Of a stretch of DNA of 64,000 bases, positions 32,550 through 42,032 are shown in pieces; position 1 is the first letter of the stretch; each line of letters opens with the position of its first letter. This DNA comes from Nitrospira sp. GTDB lineage: Bacteria; Nitrospirota; Nitrospiria; Nitrospirales; Nitrospiraceae. The notes under the pieces were generated by a model. The model did not search any database. It was not told the DNA's origin and worked only from the letters and a program-made list of their open reading frames with translations. Both the position numbers and the translations under genes were made by a program. The DNA is taken from positions 124,001 to 188,000 of the forward strand of contig JARFXQ010000005.1 in the NCBI GenBank assembly GCA_029194725.1, in the 5' to 3' direction.

Positions 32550-34001
32550 CTACTCGACTTCATGCAGTTTGATGAGGTTGGTCCCGCCCGGTTGTCCCAC
32601 GCGCGTCCCCGACAAGATCACGATTTTTCCTCCAGTCTTGGCCATACCCTCTTGCTTCAAGCGCCGTTCCGCTTCATCCACGCGAGCATCGGTCTGCTCG
32701 ATCTGGGGCATGGTGTACGGACGCACGCCCCAGTAGAGAGCCATCTGCTGCCTGACCCTCTCGAAGGGGGTAAAGGCGATGATCGGCGCCGTCGGTCGCT
32801 GCTTGGAGATCAGCCGAGCAGTCGCACCATGCTCACTGAAGGCCACGATAGCGCCGGCGTCGATGGCTCTGGCGGCGGATGAGGCGGCGTTGCAGATTGC
32901 CTCAGAAAAGGACGCATCGGGGAGGTCGGTGTAGCGTTTGGGCACGATGCCTGGCTCGGTGCCCTCCTCCGCCGCGCGAATGATGCGGTCCATGACTTGA
33001 ATTGTGTCGATGGGATGGAGGCCGACGGCGGTTTCAGCCGAGAGCATCAACGCATCGCTACCGTCGAACACGGCGTTCGCAACGTCCGACGCTTCCGCTC
33101 TGGTCGGACGCGATGCCTTGGTCATCGACTCCAGCATCTGAGTGGCCGTGATGACCAGGCGACGCCGGCGATTGGCTTCCACGATGATGCGTTTCTGGAG
33201 AATCGGCACCGCTTCAGGGCCCATTTCCACGCCGAGATCGCCGCGCGCGATCATCACGCCGTCCGCCTGTTCCAGAATGTCGTCTAAGGAAGCGATGGCC
33301 TCAACCCGCTCAATCTTGGCGATAATCGGGAGATGACCGCCATAGCCCGCCAAGGCGACCCGCGCGGCCTCGATATCCTGTGGGCCTCTCACGAACGAGA
33401 GTGCGACATAGTCCACGCCCTGTGTGACGCCGAATCGCATGTCCTCCCGATCTTTTTCCGTCAGGGTCGGAGCGCTGATATGAGTGCTCGGCAGGTTAAT
33501 GCCTTTGTGCGAAGTGATCTTGCCGCCGATCAGGACCGTACAGTCGACGACAGCATCTGTGACTCGATCGGCGCGCAGTTCAATGAGTCCATCGTTGATC
33601 AACACCCTGGCGCCTGCACGAACGTCGCGAGTAAGGAATGAGTAGGTCGTTGGTACTTCAGGTAGGCCGGCGGATTTGGATTGGAGGTCGAACGGCCTTG
33701 AAGGAGACGACGAGGGCAGCAGGCGTACCACCTGGCCGGCTGTCACGGTGATTCCTTCCATCGGCAAGAGCCCCACTCGAATCCTGGGACCTTGCAGGTC
33801 CTGGATAATCGCCACCGCGGCGCCCCTGCGGGACGCCGCTCGACGAATTTCGGCGATAGCCTCGGCATGAGATTCATGAGTACCGTGAGAGAAATTCAGT
33901 CGAGCGGCATCCATGCCGTTTTCAATTAATCGATCCAACAGCGCCGGCGAACTGCTCGCCGGCCCGATGGTGCAGACGATCTTGGCCTTTCGCATGTTCA
34001 T
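32550..34001 (-). CDS. pyk: Pyruvate kinase
   Basis: The protein has 483 residues from ATG 34001, with GGAGG 8 bases upstream (ATG 33995 is also possible). The active-site barrel holds KIVCTIGPAS, RLNFSHGTHESH, the cation-site Lys in IIAKIERVEA, MIARGDLGVEMG and the signature ITATQMLESM. The inserted B domain and C-terminal allosteric domain (SEHGATARLISKQRP, ILSGTRVGQPGGTN) are complete. It makes pyruvate and ATP from phosphoenolpyruvate in the last glycolytic step, in the cytoplasm. It appears monocistronic. Confidence 0.95.
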   Translation of the reverse strand: MNMRKAKIVCTIGPASSSPALLDRLIENGMDAARLNFSHGTHESHAEAIAEIRRAASRRGAAVAIIQDLQGPRIRVGLLPMEGITVTAGQVVRLLPSSSPSRPFDLQSKSAGLPEVPTTYSFLTRDVRAGARVLINDGLIELRADRVTDAVVDCTVLIGGKITSHKGINLPSTHISAPTLTEKDREDMRFGVTQGVDYVALSFVRGPQDIEAARVALAGYGGHLPIIAKIERVEAIASLDDILEQADGVMIARGDLGVEMGPEAVPILQKRIIVEANRRRRLVITATQMLESMTKASRPTRAEASDVANAVFDGSDALMLSAETAVGLHPIDTIQVMDRIIRAAEEGTEPGIVPKRYTDLPDASFSEAICNAASSAARAIDAGAIVAFSEHGATARLISKQRPTAPIIAFTPFERVRQQMALYWGVRPYTMPQIEQTDARVDEAERRLKQEGMAKTGGKIVILSGTRVGQPGGTNLIKLHEVE

Positions 34002-34151
34002 GTGGGAGGCCTCCATACTGTTGATCTGAAGGAGGGGAAGGAGGATATCACAGATTCATTCATCGGATACCTCCTTCAATCGAACCGAGACAGCCTGCTT
34101 GCTGCAGTACCATCCAACACACCAGCTGGCTAGAGAAAGGTGTGGAGGCCA

Positions 34152-34925
34152 TCAACATTTGCTCTTGAGCGACGGTGTTTTTTCCTCCGAATACCTGTGA
34201 CGCAGTTTGATCGGTGGAGTGGTACGTGCTCGGATTCGTAAGTTAATCATCTCGACTGTGACGGAAAATGCCATCGCAAAATAGATATAACCCTTGGGCA
34301 CATGAACATCGAAGCCCTCCACCATCAGGGTCACACCGACAAGGATAAGGAACGACAGCGCTAATATTTTGACCGTTGGATGGGCATCGACGAAATCGCC
34401 GATGGGCCGAGCGGCGACCATCATGACGATCACGGCCGCGATGATCGCCGTCGCCATGACGGACACCTCATCTACCAAGCCGACTGCAGTGATGACGGAG
34501 TCCAACGAGAAGATGATATCCAACAGAGCGATCTGAAGCAGCATCATTCCAATGCCGGCTGGAGCGGCCGAGACCTCCTGTTCGTCAGGCCCTTCCAGGC
34601 TGTTATGGATTTCGTGAGTTGCTTTGGTGAGGAGAAACAGTCCGCCGATGATAAGAATCAGATCTCGCCCTGAGATGGCTTGATTCAGCACCGTAAACAG
34701 CGGAGCCGTCAGCTCCATCATGAGCGAGATGGAAAATAACAAGCCTAGCCTTGTGGCCATCGCAAGGCCGAGCCCGAGGCGTCGAGCCAGATTTCGTTGG
34801 TGCTGAGGAAGTCGCCCCACGAGGACCGAAATAAAAATAATGTTGTCGACCCCGAGGACGATTTCGAGCGCAGTCAGGGTGCCCAGCGCGATCCACATGT
34901 CTGAATGAGTCAACCAATCGAACAT
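34152..34925 (-). CDS. TerC-family membrane protein
   Basis: The protein has 257 residues from ATG 34925 (GGAG 8 bases upstream). The frame to 35006 lacks a ribosome site. It has seven or so hydrophobic segments with the two TerC metal motifs: LTALEIVLGVDNIIFISVLV and LLDIIFSLDSVITAVGLVDE. Relatives include Alx and YkoY/MeeF-type manganese exporters that load exported enzymes or remove excess Mn. Metal transport is therefore a reasonable inference. No manganese riboswitch of the yybP-ykoY type was recognised upstream. It stands alone. Confidence 0.85.
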   Translation of the reverse strand: MFDWLTHSDMWIALGTLTALEIVLGVDNIIFISVLVGRLPQHQRNLARRLGLGLAMATRLGLLFSISLMMELTAPLFTVLNQAISGRDLILIIGGLFLLTKATHEIHNSLEGPDEQEVSAAPAGIGMMLLQIALLDIIFSLDSVITAVGLVDEVSVMATAIIAAVIVMMVAARPIGDFVDAHPTVKILALSFLILVGVTLMVEGFDVHVPKGYIYFAMAFSVTVEMINLRIRARTTPPIKLRHRYSEEKTPSLKSKC

Positions 34926-35564
34926 GCGATTCTCCAAGTAAACAAAAGATAATAGGCTCCAGAATCTTCCTAAGAGTAAGGACCCTCTCTCATCGCGATG
35001 GGTCAATCAGAGAGGTCGGTACGATCGGGATTTGATGTGCCATGACACCTCATGATCCACTACAAATCAACCGTTGAATTGATGTCCATTTCTTCTCGGC
35101 TACCTACCGCTTCTTGTCCAATTATTCGTGGAACGGTGCACTAAGACCATCTATGGATAAACGGCTAGATCCGAATGGCCTTAGTCGAGAGACATGGGGG
35201 AGAGCCATTACGCACTAACCGTCCTTGCGCACTCAATGCTATTGATAGGGAGAAATACCTTGAATCCGGTCCAGCGGAAAAGAGCCATCCAGAGAATCTC
35301 AGCACATGTAGAATTGTTCAGGTAGTTCTACTAGATCCGTCATGTCGATCTGTGATATACGACAGAGCCGTCTGTAGGGGGCAATGTCTCAATTCACATG
35401 GCATGATCCTCTTCATGAACGAGGCCTGCATTTGAGTGGGGCTTTCAAGACTGTGGAACGCAGAGCCATGTTCAATCGTATCGTGGGCGTATAGTGGACA
35501 TTCATTCCATGAAACGCAAGTTCCCAGGTATGTTTTTTTAGGAACCTACACCAGGGAGGTACCT
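34926..35564. other. Intergenic stretch before the sigma-54 activator
   Basis: About 640 bases without a convincing gene. Open frames reaching 35175-35435 and 35436-35564 show no family features and no ribosome sites. The stretch upstream of 35565 might once have coded for the missing receiver domain of the activator but is no longer recognisable as such. Confidence 0.5.
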
Positions 35565-36659
35565 GTGGGAACGGGGAACGAAATGGTGGGAGCGAGTCCT
35601 TCCATCTGCGCAGTCTTTGACTTGGTTCGCAAAATGGCGAACACCGAGATGCCGGTGCTCATTACCGGCGAGACGGGCACTGGTAAGGAATTGACCGCAC
35701 GAGCGATCCATGAGCAAAGTTCCCGGAAACACGGGTCGTTCGTGCCGATCAATTGCGGAGCCATTCCGGAAACCTTGTTGGAATCAGAACTGTTCGGCCA
35801 TGAACGTGGCGCCTTCACAGGGGCCGTTCAACAAAAGAAGGGCAAACTGGAAGCGGCGGCCGGCGGCACATTATTCCTTGATGAAGTGGGCGATCTGTTG
35901 CCTACCTTACAGGTCAAGCTGCTTCGATTTTTGCAAGAGGGTACTTTCCAACGGGTCGGGGGACAAGAGACACTCCATGTCGATGCGCGTGTCCTAGCCG
36001 CGACCAATGTCGACCTGAAAACGGCGATCGAGAGAAACCTATTTCGGCAAGATCTCTATTACAGGCTCGGCGTGTTGCACATTCATCTGCCGCCGCTGAG
36101 GGATCGAGGCGAGGACGCCTTACTCATGGCGATGGTCTTTCTCAAGCAGGCCGCGGCGACCTATCGTAAGCAGATCCGAAGCTATACGCCTCAGGCTGTC
36201 GACGTGCTGCGTGCCTATTCTTGGCCAGGAAATGTACGAGAGCTGAGCAATCGGGTCCGGCGGGCTGTGGTCATGGCGGAGGGGATGGACATTACTCCGC
36301 ATGACTTAGACCTGCCGGTCGAGAAGCTCCAAGCCGTGGATTTATTGGATTCTCTGCGGGCGGCTCACCGACGGATTGAGATGGAGTTGCTGGTGAAGGC
36401 GATCAGTTTGCACAGAGGGAACTTAACCAGAATGGCCCGAGACTTGGAGGTGAGCCGCTCGACGTTGTACCGCAAACTTCGAGCCTATGGGCTTGAAAAA
36501 TTTGTGCCCGCGGCGACTCCGCTTTTTTTCGGACCCAGGCCCGAGTCCAAGAAGTCGACAACACCCTCTCCTCAGGATAACCCGGGTGGGATGTCCTGTG
36601 AATCCTCACCGGGGAACCTTCCCTTGGAGCCGTCACATCAGTTCCCCGAATCGGCTTAA
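35565..36659 (+). CDS. Sigma-54-dependent activator without receiver domain, PrsR-like
   Basis: The protein has 364 residues from GTG 35565, which follows GGGAGG by 5 bases. The AAA+ sigma-54 interaction domain is complete: Walker A GETGTGKELTARAIH, the sigma-contact loop GAFTGA, Walker B GGTLFLDEVGDL, and an arginine-finger region LFRQDLYYRLGVL. A Fis-type helix-turn-helix follows (GNLTRMARDLEVSRSTLYR) and then a disordered tail of about 55 residues. The sequence style is closest, from memory, to PrsR regulators of exopolysaccharide/PEP-CTERM genes. Those have an N-terminal receiver, which is missing here, so activity would be constitutive or set by expression level. Confidence 0.82.
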   Translation: MGTGNEMVGASPSICAVFDLVRKMANTEMPVLITGETGTGKELTARAIHEQSSRKHGSFVPINCGAIPETLLESELFGHERGAFTGAVQQKKGKLEAAAGGTLFLDEVGDLLPTLQVKLLRFLQEGTFQRVGGQETLHVDARVLAATNVDLKTAIERNLFRQDLYYRLGVLHIHLPPLRDRGEDALLMAMVFLKQAAATYRKQIRSYTPQAVDVLRAYSWPGNVRELSNRVRRAVVMAEGMDITPHDLDLPVEKLQAVDLLDSLRAAHRRIEMELLVKAISLHRGNLTRMARDLEVSRSTLYRKLRAYGLEKFVPAATPLFFGPRPESKKSTTPSPQDNPGGMSCESSPGNLPLEPSHQFPESA

Positions 36660-37948
36660 CCACCGGTTTCGTTACGGATGAGTCTTTCCTGAGAATAGTG
36701 CTATACCGCGCCTATGAGATCTCCCTCTAAAATCGACGGCAACCGAAAATAGAGTACGAAGACGGCCTCAACGATCCTCGGAGAACCGGGTGGATCGGTG
36801 AGGAGGTCGGAATTTTCCGAGCAGCAGGTTGTCCAATCTCTCGATGGACAAGCTATGCAGGCAATACAGGATTGCCTGGTAGGCCTTCGATGTCGCTGAA
36901 AGAAGTATCCGTGTCTCGTGCTCGAGAGCATTTTGTTCGAGTACGTCGGAGAAGTGTTTCATCATGAAGCACCATAAAGAAGAAGACTGTGCCCAACATC
37001 CAGGTATGTCTTCCAGATAATTCGCATTCCATGTGACGATCGTGTCGCATCGATCAAGAGCAGGGCGTTGTATCACTTTCAGGAAATCGGCACAGGGTGT
37101 CCAATGATAGGACATCCTGCGATAACTCATACACATCATGCATGGTTGAGAATAACCCGTCGGATTTTCGAAATTCCGAGCAATTCAACTACCTTTTTGG
37201 AGTGCGTGGTCTGTTCAATCAGAAGAGGGGACTGTCACTTGAACATGATCTGTGTTCCAAAAGAAGACATTGGAAGACGATTTCATACAATCGAACCACT
37301 CGCCGGTCGCAAAACATTTCACAACACATTATCAAATAAAAGCATTATCTCCTGGGCACCTGAATTGCTCAGGCTTGGAGTAGATCAATGTCCCGCATGG
37401 GGCGGGATAGGTAAATAGTGGATAACTTAATGCAGAAAGCAGGAATGTGCATGCTGCCTCAACCGACTGTTCCTGGGGCATCATCAGATGGAATGTGGCT
37501 AAATGATCCAACTTCAGGCCTTACCGGTATCATCCAATAGATGGACAGAAGAAGAGAAGGTGCCGGGCTGGTGGTTTCATAGGTTTGAACCTGTCTGGGG
37601 ACCATTGATTCATCGGCTTTGTTGCCAGAGGAGAGTGACTTTGTTCGAGTTCGAGCGAGCCGTTTCTCAAGTTCCAGGCCTGACCCCCATTGAGAAAACA
37701 ATCGCCGTATCCGCGTTCCGCCAACAACAAGCTCGGTGGTTAGAGTCTTCCCACAACATCTCTGCAGTTCGCAGTGAACGCAGTCTGTCCGCGGTTTGAC
37801 CCACTTTCGATTCTGATCTCCACCGACCATTTTGGTCTCCGCCCCACACAGGTCATCCCATATCATCGCCTGCTGGCCCGTTGCTCCATTGATCGCCGAA
37901 TTGGATTCTTCGGTTTCACTTCGGCTGCTGGGAGTATGGTGCTAGGCT
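36660..37948. other. Gene-poor stretch of about 1.3 kb
   Basis: No gene is convincing on either strand. Base composition is more AT-rich than the surroundings between about 36900 and 37450. A minus-strand frame (36768-37139) contains CDTIVTWNANYLED, faintly like the third block of PIN domains, which may mark a decayed toxin gene. The plus-strand ORF at 37503-37799 is listed separately with low confidence. Confidence 0.5.
37503..37799 (+). CDS. Possible small protein, unknown
   Basis: This is a 98-codon ORF with a protein-like middle (FEFERAVSQVPGLTPIEKTI). It has no ribosome site, no recognised family and a doubtful C-terminus. It could be a fragment of a decayed gene. It is kept only because nothing else explains this part of the gap. 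Confidence 0.2.
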   Translation: MIQLQALPVSSNRWTEEEKVPGWWFHRFEPVWGPLIHRLCCQRRVTLFEFERAVSQVPGLTPIEKTIAVSAFRQQQARWLESSHNISAVRSERSLSAV

Positions 37949-38269
37949 GTGTTTCAGCCTATGCCTCTTTCATCTCTTCAACCTCCCATAGTTGAAACAC
38001 CGACAGCTCCTCCGCGGTACCCTGCAGTTTCACAAGCGGCTGCGACGGCACTGTTAAAAGGCCAGGTTATCGACGCCATCAAGCTGGTTCGCTTGGAGCA
38101 GCACATCGGTTTCAATGAAGCCAAGGACTTGATCGAGACGTATCTCCGATCACAGCCAGCCCTCAAGAATCGAATCGACGAAGCTCAAGCTGATGCGCGA
38201 GAAGGATTGCTCCGCTGGCTCATCTTCCTGCTGGCCGGCGGTGGGGTGCTTGCCTATTTTCTGATGTAA
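37949..38269 (+). CDS. Small membrane-anchored protein with L7/L12 C-terminal-like segment
   Basis: The protein has 106 residues from GTG 37949, or 102 from ATG 37961. The middle, ATALLKGQVIDAIKLVR then HIGFNEAKDLIETYL, follows the helix pattern of the ribosomal protein L7/L12 C-terminal domain (K/I-x-V-I-K-x-V-R ... G-L-x-E-A-K-x-L-V-E). It then ends in one membrane helix (LLRWLIFLLAGGGVLAYFLM). It is not the ribosomal protein, which lacks a membrane anchor. Small L7/L12-like tail-anchored proteins occur in several phyla without known function. A second small membrane protein gene follows. Confidence 0.6.
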   Translation: MFQPMPLSSLQPPIVETPTAPPRYPAVSQAAATALLKGQVIDAIKLVRLEQHIGFNEAKDLIETYLRSQPALKNRIDEAQADAREGLLRWLIFLLAGGGVLAYFLM

Positions 38270-38297
38270 GTATAAGTATTGGGAGTGCGCCGGCACA

Positions 38298-38498
38298 ATG
38301 GATGGTGATCAAGTTCTGCTGGCATTGATCGGGGTCGGCACATCATTCATGACATTCTGTCTCATGCGATTTCCGCGAATTCGCCGACCTCAGTTCCAAC
38401 AGTACGGCCCGTTCTCTCTCACAGCTTCTTTCTTCGGTGCCTTGATGATCCTCCTCATCTCCGCCTTGACGGTGTACGCACAAGCTGTCTGGCCCTGA
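38298..38498 (+). CDS. Small two-helix membrane protein, unknown
   Basis: The protein has 66 residues with two hydrophobic helices (VLLALIGVGTSFMTFCLM and FFGALMILLISALTVYAQAV) separated by a basic, proline-containing loop. A GGGAG lies about 14 bases before ATG 38298, which is far. It starts 28 bases after the L7/L12-like gene and may be co-transcribed. There is no family match. It is plausible but not proven. Confidence 0.45.
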   Translation: MDGDQVLLALIGVGTSFMTFCLMRFPRIRRPQFQQYGPFSLTASFFGALMILLISALTVYAQAVWP

Positions 38499-39054
38499 TT
38501 TCCCCATCGTCGACCGGGTGCACAAGCTTAAAATACGACGTTGTTCTTCGGTCGTTCTTCGATATACAGCCATGTTACCCGCGTCCGATAGTTGGCTCGG
38601 CTTCGGAATCGCCATGATGATTGATTAGATCGTTGCGGTACTTCCCACCTGTCTTGTGAAGTCAATCATTTGGCTGTTCGGAACAAGGCAAGAGCCAGTA
38701 GAAAGATCTGGCGTGGAGAAGGCGATGATAAAGCTCCCCGCCGTATACTCAACATGGTTAGCACGAAATCTGTGATAGATTGAGCGGGACCAATGCCTAG
38801 CAACTGATGACCAGGCTTCGCGCATCTCCGGAGCTGGCGCTGCTCCTGCACTCCGATGCGCCGGCCGTCCTTGGTGCGGTCCACCGTGCCTTGGAGTGTG
38901 CGTGTTACGGCTTCCGCTCGGATTTCCCTTGAACAACGGAGTATGAGAAGGTGCAGAACAATTCCAACCATTGTTCGAGCTCAATGAACGAAACTGACTC
39001 ACCGCATGAGAATCATTCCTCTTAACGCACAATATGCTATGCTGCTCCCGCGTC
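38499..39054. other. Intergenic stretch before prfC
   Basis: These 556 bases have no confident gene. Minus-strand frames between 38625 and 38971 contain TVDRTKDGRRIGVQEQR, which has a protein-like look but no start signals. TATGCT near 39036 could be the -10 of a prfC promoter, though no good -35 was seen. Confidence 0.4.
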
Positions 39055-40659
39055 ATGACGACTGAGACGACTCTACTCAGTGAACTCGCCGCAGCCACCG
39101 CACGGAGGCGGACCTTTGCCATCATCAGCCACCCGGATGCCGGCAAGACGACGCTGACCGAAAAGCTTCTCCTGTACTCGGGCTTGATCCGAACTGCGGG
39201 CATGGTGCGTGGACGCAAAGGCGGCAAGACCACCGCTTCGGATTGGATGGGAATGGAACAGGAGCGCGGCATTTCCATTACGGCTTCGGCCATGCAGTTT
39301 CCCTATAAGGAGAGCGTGGTGAACTTGCTGGACACGCCGGGCCACCAAGATTTCTCTGAAGATACCTATCGCACCTTGACGGCCGCCGACAGTGCCATCA
39401 TGGTCATCGATGCCGCCAAGGGTGTGGAAACCCAGACGCGGAAACTCTTTGCCGTCTGCCGCATGCGCCGGATCCCTGTCCTGACGTTGATCAACAAGAT
39501 GGACCTGCCGGGGCGTCCGCCGCTCGACCTGATGACCGAAGTGGAGCAGGCATTGGACATTCACGCAAGCGCAATCAACTGGCCGATCGGGTCCGGCAGT
39601 GACTTCGTGGGCATCGTCAGCCGTGCCGACAGCCTAGTGCAGCTGTTCAGCAAGACGATGCATGGCGGCGCGACCAAAGTCGATACGGACACCTTGCCGT
39701 TGGCCGAGCTTCACTCAAATGGCAGGGTGTCCCAAGATACGATGGCGGAAGTCCAACATGATCTGGAGCTTTTAGCCATTGCCGGAAACCCTTTCACGCG
39801 TGAGCAGTTTCTCCAGGGTGAAGTCACCCCGTTTTTTTTCGCGTCGGCACTCACGAATTTTGGGATTGAAAGTTTTCTCGATGCGTTTGTGGATCTCGCG
39901 CCAAGCCCCGGCATGCGGCCGGCTGACCGAGATGACGGGTCCGAGTTCTCTGTGAATCCGATCGACGTGCCGTTCAGCGCCTATGTGTTCAAGCTGCAGG
40001 CGAACATGAATCCTAAACATCGAGACAGCACAGCCTTTCTTCGCATCTGTTCCGGGCGGTTCGAACGGGATATGGTGGTCAAGCACCATCGATTGGGTCG
40101 GGATATTCGATTGGCGAGGCCGCATAGTCTGGTGGCACAGGAACGCAGTACGGTCGAAGAAGCCTATCCTGGTGATATTATCGGAATCATCAATCCCGGG
40201 GTCTTCGCCATCGGCGATACGGTTTCATTGATCGGGGGTTTCAATTTTAAACCCCTGCCACAATTCCAACCGGAAATATTCGCGCGTCTCAGGCCAACGG
40301 ACGTCGGCAAACGCAAAGCCTTCGACAAGGGGCTGTCCCAGATGGCACAAGAAGGGACCGTGCAGATCATGAAAAGCCTCAACGACCAGGAGGCCCTGAT
40401 TGCAGCAGTCGGTCGTCTCCAGTTCGATGTGCTGCAATACCGACTCCGCAATGAATATCGTGTGGAAACAATCCTCGACGCGCTGCCCTTTACTTGTAGC
40501 GCGTGGTTGGATGGGGATCCCTCTACCTTCAAGCCGCCATCGGCCTCGATGATGGTGAAAGACCAACGGGATCGAGTTGTTGTCCTATTCGGCGATCAGC
40601 TCATGAAGACCATCGCACGTGACCGGAATCCTGATCACAAACTGCGTGAAATGGGATAG
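39055..40659 (+). CDS. prfC: Peptide chain release factor 3
   Basis: The protein has 534 residues from ATG 39055 (MTTETTLLSEL). The longer frame to 39034 is less likely. GTPase motifs are G1 ISHPDAGKTTLTEKLL, switch I region RGISITASAMQFPY, G3 LLDTPGHQDFSEDTYRTL and G4 TLINKMDL. The C-terminal domains contain the RF3-specific QFDVLQYRLRNEY. It recycles RF1/RF2 from the ribosome after peptide release, using GTP. Length and domain content are normal for RF3 and distinguish it from EF-G. Confidence 0.94.
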   Translation: MTTETTLLSELAAATARRRTFAIISHPDAGKTTLTEKLLLYSGLIRTAGMVRGRKGGKTTASDWMGMEQERGISITASAMQFPYKESVVNLLDTPGHQDFSEDTYRTLTAADSAIMVIDAAKGVETQTRKLFAVCRMRRIPVLTLINKMDLPGRPPLDLMTEVEQALDIHASAINWPIGSGSDFVGIVSRADSLVQLFSKTMHGGATKVDTDTLPLAELHSNGRVSQDTMAEVQHDLELLAIAGNPFTREQFLQGEVTPFFFASALTNFGIESFLDAFVDLAPSPGMRPADRDDGSEFSVNPIDVPFSAYVFKLQANMNPKHRDSTAFLRICSGRFERDMVVKHHRLGRDIRLARPHSLVAQERSTVEEAYPGDIIGIINPGVFAIGDTVSLIGGFNFKPLPQFQPEIFARLRPTDVGKRKAFDKGLSQMAQEGTVQIMKSLNDQEALIAAVGRLQFDVLQYRLRNEYRVETILDALPFTCSAWLDGDPSTFKPPSASMMVKDQRDRVVVLFGDQLMKTIARDRNPDHKLREMG

Positions 40660-40999
40660 CCTTCAACCTCATAGCTTCTCACGTTTTTCAGGCGTGGTCC
40701 TCAATCGGATTACGGGGAGGGCTCGTCCAACCTCGCAAGGTCTTACTCTCTCCCCACCTTCACAGGCGGCGAACACCCGTTGTATGAGGATTGATGCCCA
40801 TGGTTACTGGCAAACAAAAGTGATGCCACCTTCTCCTTGGTTGGCGGACTTATTCAAGAATTGGAGAAGCACCTATCGCGTCATCGACAAGGCGTGATGA
40901 CAGGTAAGAAAGGCAATGGATCAGCCGAGGCGGAAACCTTGGTGCGGTGAAAATTTTTCTGTGAACCACTGACCGGTTCACAGTGGAGGAGGCTATGCC
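40660..40999. other. Intergenic stretch after prfC
   Basis: These 340 bases have no recognised gene, repeat or terminator hairpin with a T-run. GGAGGAGG (40985-40992) directly before ATG 41000 is a strong ribosome site for the next gene. Confidence 0.5.
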
Positions 41000-41797
41000 A
41001 TGACAACGTTGCAGATCGGTTCGAGCGGTCCGGATGTTGTGAAACTTCAACAAACCCTCAAGGAGCGGGGTTTCGATCCGGGCAACATCGATGGCCAGTT
41101 CGGGCGTGGGACGGAAGCGGCGGTGCTTGCGTTTCAGAAAAGTGAGGGGCTGTATTCCGATGGCGTCGCCGGGCCGCGCACGCTTGCGGTGCTGGGACTG
41201 GCGGAACCGATGGATGTGGTGAGTGCGGTACCGGGGGTGACCGTCACCGTAGTATCGGAAATGTTTCCCCACACACCGATCGGTAACATCAAGGCGAATC
41301 TGCCGCCTGTTCTCCGTTCCCTTGTAGACCGTGAGCTGACGGACAAACCTATAGTGCTTGCTGCCCTCGCGACCATTCGGGCAGAGACGGAAAGTTTCGA
41401 ACCGATCGCGGAAGGCCGATCACGCTATAACACCTCGCCCAATGGCCACCCGTTCGATCTCTACGATTATCGCAAGGACTTGGGCAATCAGGGCCCTCCG
41501 GACGGCGAACAATATTGCGGACGAGGGTATATCCAGCTCACAGGGCGCCTGAACTACGGCAAATACGGGGCGGCGATCGGCCTTGGCGATCAATTGCTGA
41601 GCAAGCCGGACCTGGCGAGCGATCCAGATACCGCCGCCCGACTGTTGGCGGCATTCCTGAAGGACAAACAACAGCCGATTCAGGAGGCGCTGCTGGAAGG
41701 AGATCTCAAGACCGCTCGTCGTTTGGTGAACGGCGGGACCAACGGGCTCGACCGATTTGCCGCGGCCTACAAGACCGGGCAAGGCTTGATTGCGTGA
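41000..41797 (+). CDS. Peptidoglycan-binding domain fused to GH19-like hydrolase
   Basis: The protein has 265 residues, with GGAGGAGG before ATG 41000. About residues 1-70 form a PG_binding_1 repeat (IGSSGPDVVKLQQTLKERGF, DGQFGRGTEAAVLAFQKSEG). About residues 85-265 resemble the chitinase-19/lysozyme-like fold: IRAETESFEPIAEG with the catalytic Glu, YCGRGYIQLTGRLNYGKYG and LVNGGTNGLDRF. It should cut peptidoglycan or chitin-like glycans. It has no signal peptide, as in phage endolysins, so it needs a holin, another export route or cell lysis. No other phage gene is nearby. Confidence 0.8.
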   Translation: MTTLQIGSSGPDVVKLQQTLKERGFDPGNIDGQFGRGTEAAVLAFQKSEGLYSDGVAGPRTLAVLGLAEPMDVVSAVPGVTVTVVSEMFPHTPIGNIKANLPPVLRSLVDRELTDKPIVLAALATIRAETESFEPIAEGRSRYNTSPNGHPFDLYDYRKDLGNQGPPDGEQYCGRGYIQLTGRLNYGKYGAAIGLGDQLLSKPDLASDPDTAARLLAAFLKDKQQPIQEALLEGDLKTARRLVNGGTNGLDRFAAAYKTGQGLIA

Positions 41798-42032
41798 GGA
41801 GGAGCTCTCAGCTCCGGTCGAACCGGTCGAGGATCTCTGTGATCTTCACATTACCATGCGGGCAGGCATGCTTGTGATGCAGGATCAGAGCGTCATTACG
41901 TCCGCCCGACGTTCTTCTAGGCGAGGTTTGGGGTGCGTCCTCTTTTCTGTTTACTTTTCCCCAGTCAACTCCGTAGACTCTTTGAATTCAGCGGTGAGGA
42001 ACGTTGCTTTTCCTGCCCATATTCGTTTGATC

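Noticed and set aside
32314..32736. Plus-strand ORF between the radical SAM gene and pyk
   Set aside because: Most of it is antisense to the end of pyk. It has no recognisable domain and no ribosome site at its start.
34926..35170. Manganese riboswitch (yybP-ykoY type) upstream of the TerC gene
   Set aside because: The conserved loop sequences of that riboswitch were not found on the minus strand upstream of 34925.
38625..39293. Minus-strand ORFs upstream of prfC
   Set aside because: They run into the antisense of prfC and have no start signals. The short protein-like stretch near 38850 was not enough to call a gene.
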